A DNA stretch of 64,000 bases from Rhizobium sp. JAB6. Its GTDB lineage: Bacteria; Pseudomonadota; Alphaproteobacteria; Rhizobiales; Rhizobiaceae. Of the stretch, positions 61,609 to 64,000 are shown piece after piece. A model generated the notes under the pieces. The model was not told where the DNA came from and did no database searches. It saw only the letters and a list, made by a program, of their open reading frames with translations. Position 1 is the stretch's first letter, and every line of letters begins with the position of its first letter. The stretch lies in contig NZ_PYJQ01000004.1 of assembly GCF_003024605.1 (NCBI RefSeq), positions 149,488 to 213,487 of the forward strand. Reading direction: 5' to 3'. The position numbers and the translations under genes are program-made.

Positions 61609-62832
61609 ATGGCGATAGCAAACCGCACGGAGACAATAGCTCCTTCAAAGGAAAATGCAGCCAGCAAAATCGCGCGGCATGCAACTGTGCTGTCTGGTCA
61701 GCTCCAGCAGCTCAGAACGCGTATGTATCCGCCGAAATCCGAGAAGATGCTACGCCAGTTCCTGACCAACGAAGTGTCAAAGCTCACTTCCATCCCGGAT
61801 TCGACATTGAAGCTGATGTCGAGTGAAGGCCGCGGTCCTGTTCCCAGCCGGTTGGAGAACAATCACCGGGTCTATACGCTTGCCCAGATCAACGAATTGC
61901 GAGAGCTGTTTGCCCAGCAGAAGCCGGCCGAAGCGCTTCGCTTCCTGCCTCGGCGCCGGCCGGGCGAACATCTCCAGGTCATGGCAATCGCCAACTTCAA
62001 GGGTGGCAGCGCCAAGACGACGACCTGCGTTCATCTCGCCCATTATCTCGCGCTGCATGGCTATCGCGTACTTGCTCTCGACCTCGATCCGCAGGCCTCG
62101 CTTTCGGCCATGTTTGGCGCGCAGCCGGAAATCGATGTCGGCGCCAACGAAACTATTTATGCCGCGCTCAGATATGAGGCAGCCGAAAGGCGCCCCATTC
62201 GTGAGATCATCCGCAAAACCTATTTCGACGGCATTGATCTTATTCCGGGCAACCTCGAGGTCATGGAATATGAGCATGAGACGCCTCGCGTCCTCGCTCA
62301 AAAATCCGGCTCCGGTGCAATCTTTTTCGAGCGCCTCAAGCTGGCGCTGGCCGAAGTCGAAAGCGATTACGATATCGTCATCCTCGACACGCCGCCTTCG
62401 CTCGGATTTCTGACGCTTAGCGCCATTTATGCCGCAACGAGTATGATCATCACGGTACATCCAGCCATGCTGGACGTGGCATCGATGAGCCAATTCCTGC
62501 TCATGATGGGCGACCTGATCAGCGTGCTCAACGAAAGTGGCGCGCAGCTCGATCAGGATTTCATCCGCTATCTGGTGACGCGTCACGATCCGAACGATGC
62601 GCCGCAGTCGCAGGTCGTTGCGATGCTGCGCCACCTCTTCGGCACCGACGTATTATTGCCGACGGCGATCGAGAGCACTGCAGTCGAGGCTGCCGGACTT
62701 GCCAAGCGCTCCCTCTACGAACTGGAAATGGGGCAGATCGGCCGAGATACGCATAAGCGCGCGCGTGAAGCCGTCGACGCCGTCAACGAGGCGATCGTGC
62801 AACTCATCAATGCAAGCTGGGGACGTGGATGA
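61609..62832 (+). CDS. repA: RepA plasmid partitioning ATPase of a repABC replicon
   Basis: The 407-residue ParA-type ATPase has a deviant Walker A (FKGGSAKTTTCVHLAHYLA, near residues 130-148) preceded by a winged-helix-like N-terminal region (MYPPKSEKMLRQFLTNEVSK, VYTLAQINELRELF). Walker B-type text DIVILDTPPSLGFLTL follows. RepA moves replicated plasmid copies apart and represses repABC. RBS AAGAGGGATAA. It overlaps repB by four bases (ATGA). Confidence 0.95.
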   Translation: MAIANRTETIAPSKENAASKIARHATVLSGQLQQLRTRMYPPKSEKMLRQFLTNEVSKLTSIPDSTLKLMSSEGRGPVPSRLENNHRVYTLAQINELRELFAQQKPAEALRFLPRRRPGEHLQVMAIANFKGGSAKTTTCVHLAHYLALHGYRVLALDLDPQASLSAMFGAQPEIDVGANETIYAALRYEAAERRPIREIIRKTYFDGIDLIPGNLEVMEYEHETPRVLAQKSGSGAIFFERLKLALAEVESDYDIVILDTPPSLGFLTLSAIYAATSMIITVHPAMLDVASMSQFLLMMGDLISVLNESGAQLDQDFIRYLVTRHDPNDAPQSQVVAMLRHLFGTDVLLPTAIESTAVEAAGLAKRSLYELEMGQIGRDTHKRAREAVDAVNEAIVQLINASWGRG

Positions 62833-63863
62833 GCAAAAGCCCGAGAAAATCCATTGTCGCCAGTTTCGGCCTGCTCTCAGCCGAATTGGAAAGCAGCGAA
62901 AACAAAACGGATCCAACGCCTCCGCCCCCTGCCCCCGCGCAGACCGGCCGGGTCGGTGCCGGGGTGATCGGCGCAGCGCATCGCGCGATCGGCGATATAC
63001 GGGCCGAGCGTGACCGGCTGCGCGCCATTGTTGAATCCGGTGAAGGCTGGATACAGGACCTCGATCCCCAGGTGATCGATGCCTCTCCCTATCCGGATCG
63101 CCTGCCTGATGACGATCCTCAGGATTTCGAAAGATTCAAGCGCTCCATCGAGGAGGAAGGCCAAAAGGTTCCGATCCAGGTTCGACGGCATCCCTCTTCA
63201 AACGATCGGTATCAGGTCGTCTATGGCCATCGCCGATGGCGGGCAGCCCTAGAGCTCGGCCGCACCGTCCGTGCCATAGAAGTCGAGATTTCCGATCTCG
63301 ATCTGGTTCTAGCGCAGGGCATCGAAAACGCCAGCAGGCAGGACCTGACCTGGATCGAGCGCGCCTTATTCGCCGCACGCATGGATGATGCCGGCATTAA
63401 GGCGCGCCACATCTATGCGGCCCTATCGATCGAAGATGCGGAGCTTGCGCGAATGCGGAGCGTCTACCGCGCAATCCCAGCGGATATCATCGAAGCGATC
63501 GGCAGAGCTCCAAAGGTTGGCCGACCGCGTTGGCTGGATCTGGCGAAGGCAATATCCGCAATGCCGGATGCGCTTAACGTTGTCCGTGCCGCTCTCTCAG
63601 AAGCAAATGAGGTCACCGAAACCTCGGATCAGCGCTTTCAAGTGGCGCTGAAGGCGATCAAGCCTCCACCTGAGGCACGCAACATGCAAATTGCGATTTC
63701 CGATCTCTCCGGAACCAGGTTGGGCGTTCTCATGACCTCCCCTCGAGAGGTTCGAATCTCTGTGGAGGGCAAACTGGGTACAGAATTCGTAAGATTTATC
63801 GAGGAGGAGCTGCCCGATCTTGTGGAGCGCTTCACTCGTTCCAGAGACAAGCGTAACCCCTGA
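62829..63863 (+). CDS. repB: RepB plasmid partitioning protein of a repABC replicon
   Basis: The 344-residue ParB-type protein has the Arg/Glu-rich family start (MSKSPRKSIVASFGLLSAEL), the ParB box (SIEEEGQKVPIQVRRHPSS, then YQVVYGHRRWRAALELG) and the C-terminal DNA-binding/dimer part. It binds centromere-like parS sites together with RepA. The stop TGA lies inside an 18-bp palindrome followed by six T. Confidence 0.95.
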   Translation: MSKSPRKSIVASFGLLSAELESSENKTDPTPPPPAPAQTGRVGAGVIGAAHRAIGDIRAERDRLRAIVESGEGWIQDLDPQVIDASPYPDRLPDDDPQDFERFKRSIEEEGQKVPIQVRRHPSSNDRYQVVYGHRRWRAALELGRTVRAIEVEISDLDLVLAQGIENASRQDLTWIERALFAARMDDAGIKARHIYAALSIEDAELARMRSVYRAIPADIIEAIGRAPKVGRPRWLDLAKAISAMPDALNVVRAALSEANEVTETSDQRFQVALKAIKPPPEARNMQIAISDLSGTRLGVLMTSPREVRISVEGKLGTEFVRFIEEELPDLVERFTRSRDKRNP

Positions 63864-63881
63864 CAGCTGTCAGGGTTTTTT
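63858..63881 (+). terminator. Perfect palindrome plus T-run overlapping repB stop
   Basis: CCCTGACAGCTGTCAGGG (63858-63875) is an 18-bp perfect palindrome followed by six T. It has the form of an intrinsic terminator but sits inside the repABC operon, between repB and where repC should start, so it may attenuate repC transcription. Confidence 0.6.
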
Positions 63882-63900
63882 GATTGGAAAGGAACCCAGC

Positions 63901-63956
63901 AAAAGAAAAAAGGCCCCCAAACGTTGCCGTCGTGGAAGCCTTCTCTTCAATGTAGC
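63901..63956 (-). ncRNA. Counter-transcribed RNA (ctRNA/incA) of the repABC operon
   Basis: repABC plasmids encode a short antisense RNA between repB and repC that limits RepC synthesis. On the minus strand here, TTGACT (63991-63986) and GATTCT (63968-63963), 17 bases apart, form a possible promoter, giving a start near 63956. AAGGC (63942-63938) pairs with GCCTT (63914-63910) around a loop containing GACGGCAACGTTTGGGGG, followed by T-rich sequence, which is an intrinsic terminator. The length of about 55 bases fits known ctRNAs. The boundaries are estimates. Confidence 0.75.
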
Positions 63957-64000
63957 AACTGAAGAATCGCATTTCCTCGAATCACAGTCAAGAGTCTTTG

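Overview
The window looks like part of a large plasmid or chromid of a Rhizobium-type alphaproteobacterium. The right end carries repA-repB of a repABC replicon with its counter-transcribed RNA; repC would lie just beyond the end. GC-rich coding, DUF982 and Porin_2 family proteins, several copies of a rhizobial intergenic mosaic repeat, and many ABC uptake systems point the same way. No rRNA, tRNA, CRISPR array, transposase or prophage gene was seen.

Region 1 (1-15,000) is a stress and DNA-repair block. It holds ku-ligD, a second convergent ku, an EmrAB-type efflux pair, a UdgX-type uracil-DNA-binding enzyme, a YflT-like stress protein, an RMF-like protein, a DUF982 protein, an EcfG-type sigma factor, an orphan nuoB, a DUF72 protein, a cold-shock protein and an atypical NRAMP-family transporter. 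Four exact matches to the alphaproteobacterial general-stress promoter (GGAAC-N16/17-CGTT) lie upstream of ku-ligD, ku2, the YflT-like gene and the sigma gene, all correctly oriented. Three weaker matches follow. Non-homologous end joining here is therefore probably a stress-regulon function.

Region 2 (15,300-26,500) is a ten-gene leftward operon: AA_synth, alpha/beta hydrolase, flavin reductase with a degenerate Nudix-like tail, LLM flavin monooxygenase, aldehyde dehydrogenase, NIPSNAP, and a PotABCD-like transporter. Beside it lie a GntR regulator and an arginase-family hydrolase. Three copies of a TATTATGGyATrCC-like element tie the parts together. It reads as an uptake and oxidative catabolism system whose substrate I cannot name, and it is the best candidate here for an undescribed pathway.

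Region 3 (26,500-35,100) has an ArsR pseudogene, a tyrosine phosphatase, an AfuABC-like transporter and a response regulator/histidine kinase/periplasmic binding protein set. A PHO-box-like 11-bp direct repeat lies upstream. Region 4 (35,100-49,900) has an RND efflux pair, a PhnB-like protein, a FecBCD-type siderophore transporter, a frameshifted SDR gene, and a LacI-regulated CUT2 sugar transporter. Region 5 (49,800-61,000) has a decayed LysR gene, a porin, a CoA-transferase, a CueR/HmrR-like regulator, a LysR/aldo-keto reductase/MFS unit, a second MFS protein, a cytochrome P460 and a 2OG-Fe(II) oxygenase. Region 6 (61,600-64,000) is the replication and partition locus.

Functions were assigned by reading motifs and overall family resemblance, without database searches. 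Start sites were chosen from ribosome-binding sites, gene overlaps and operator positions.
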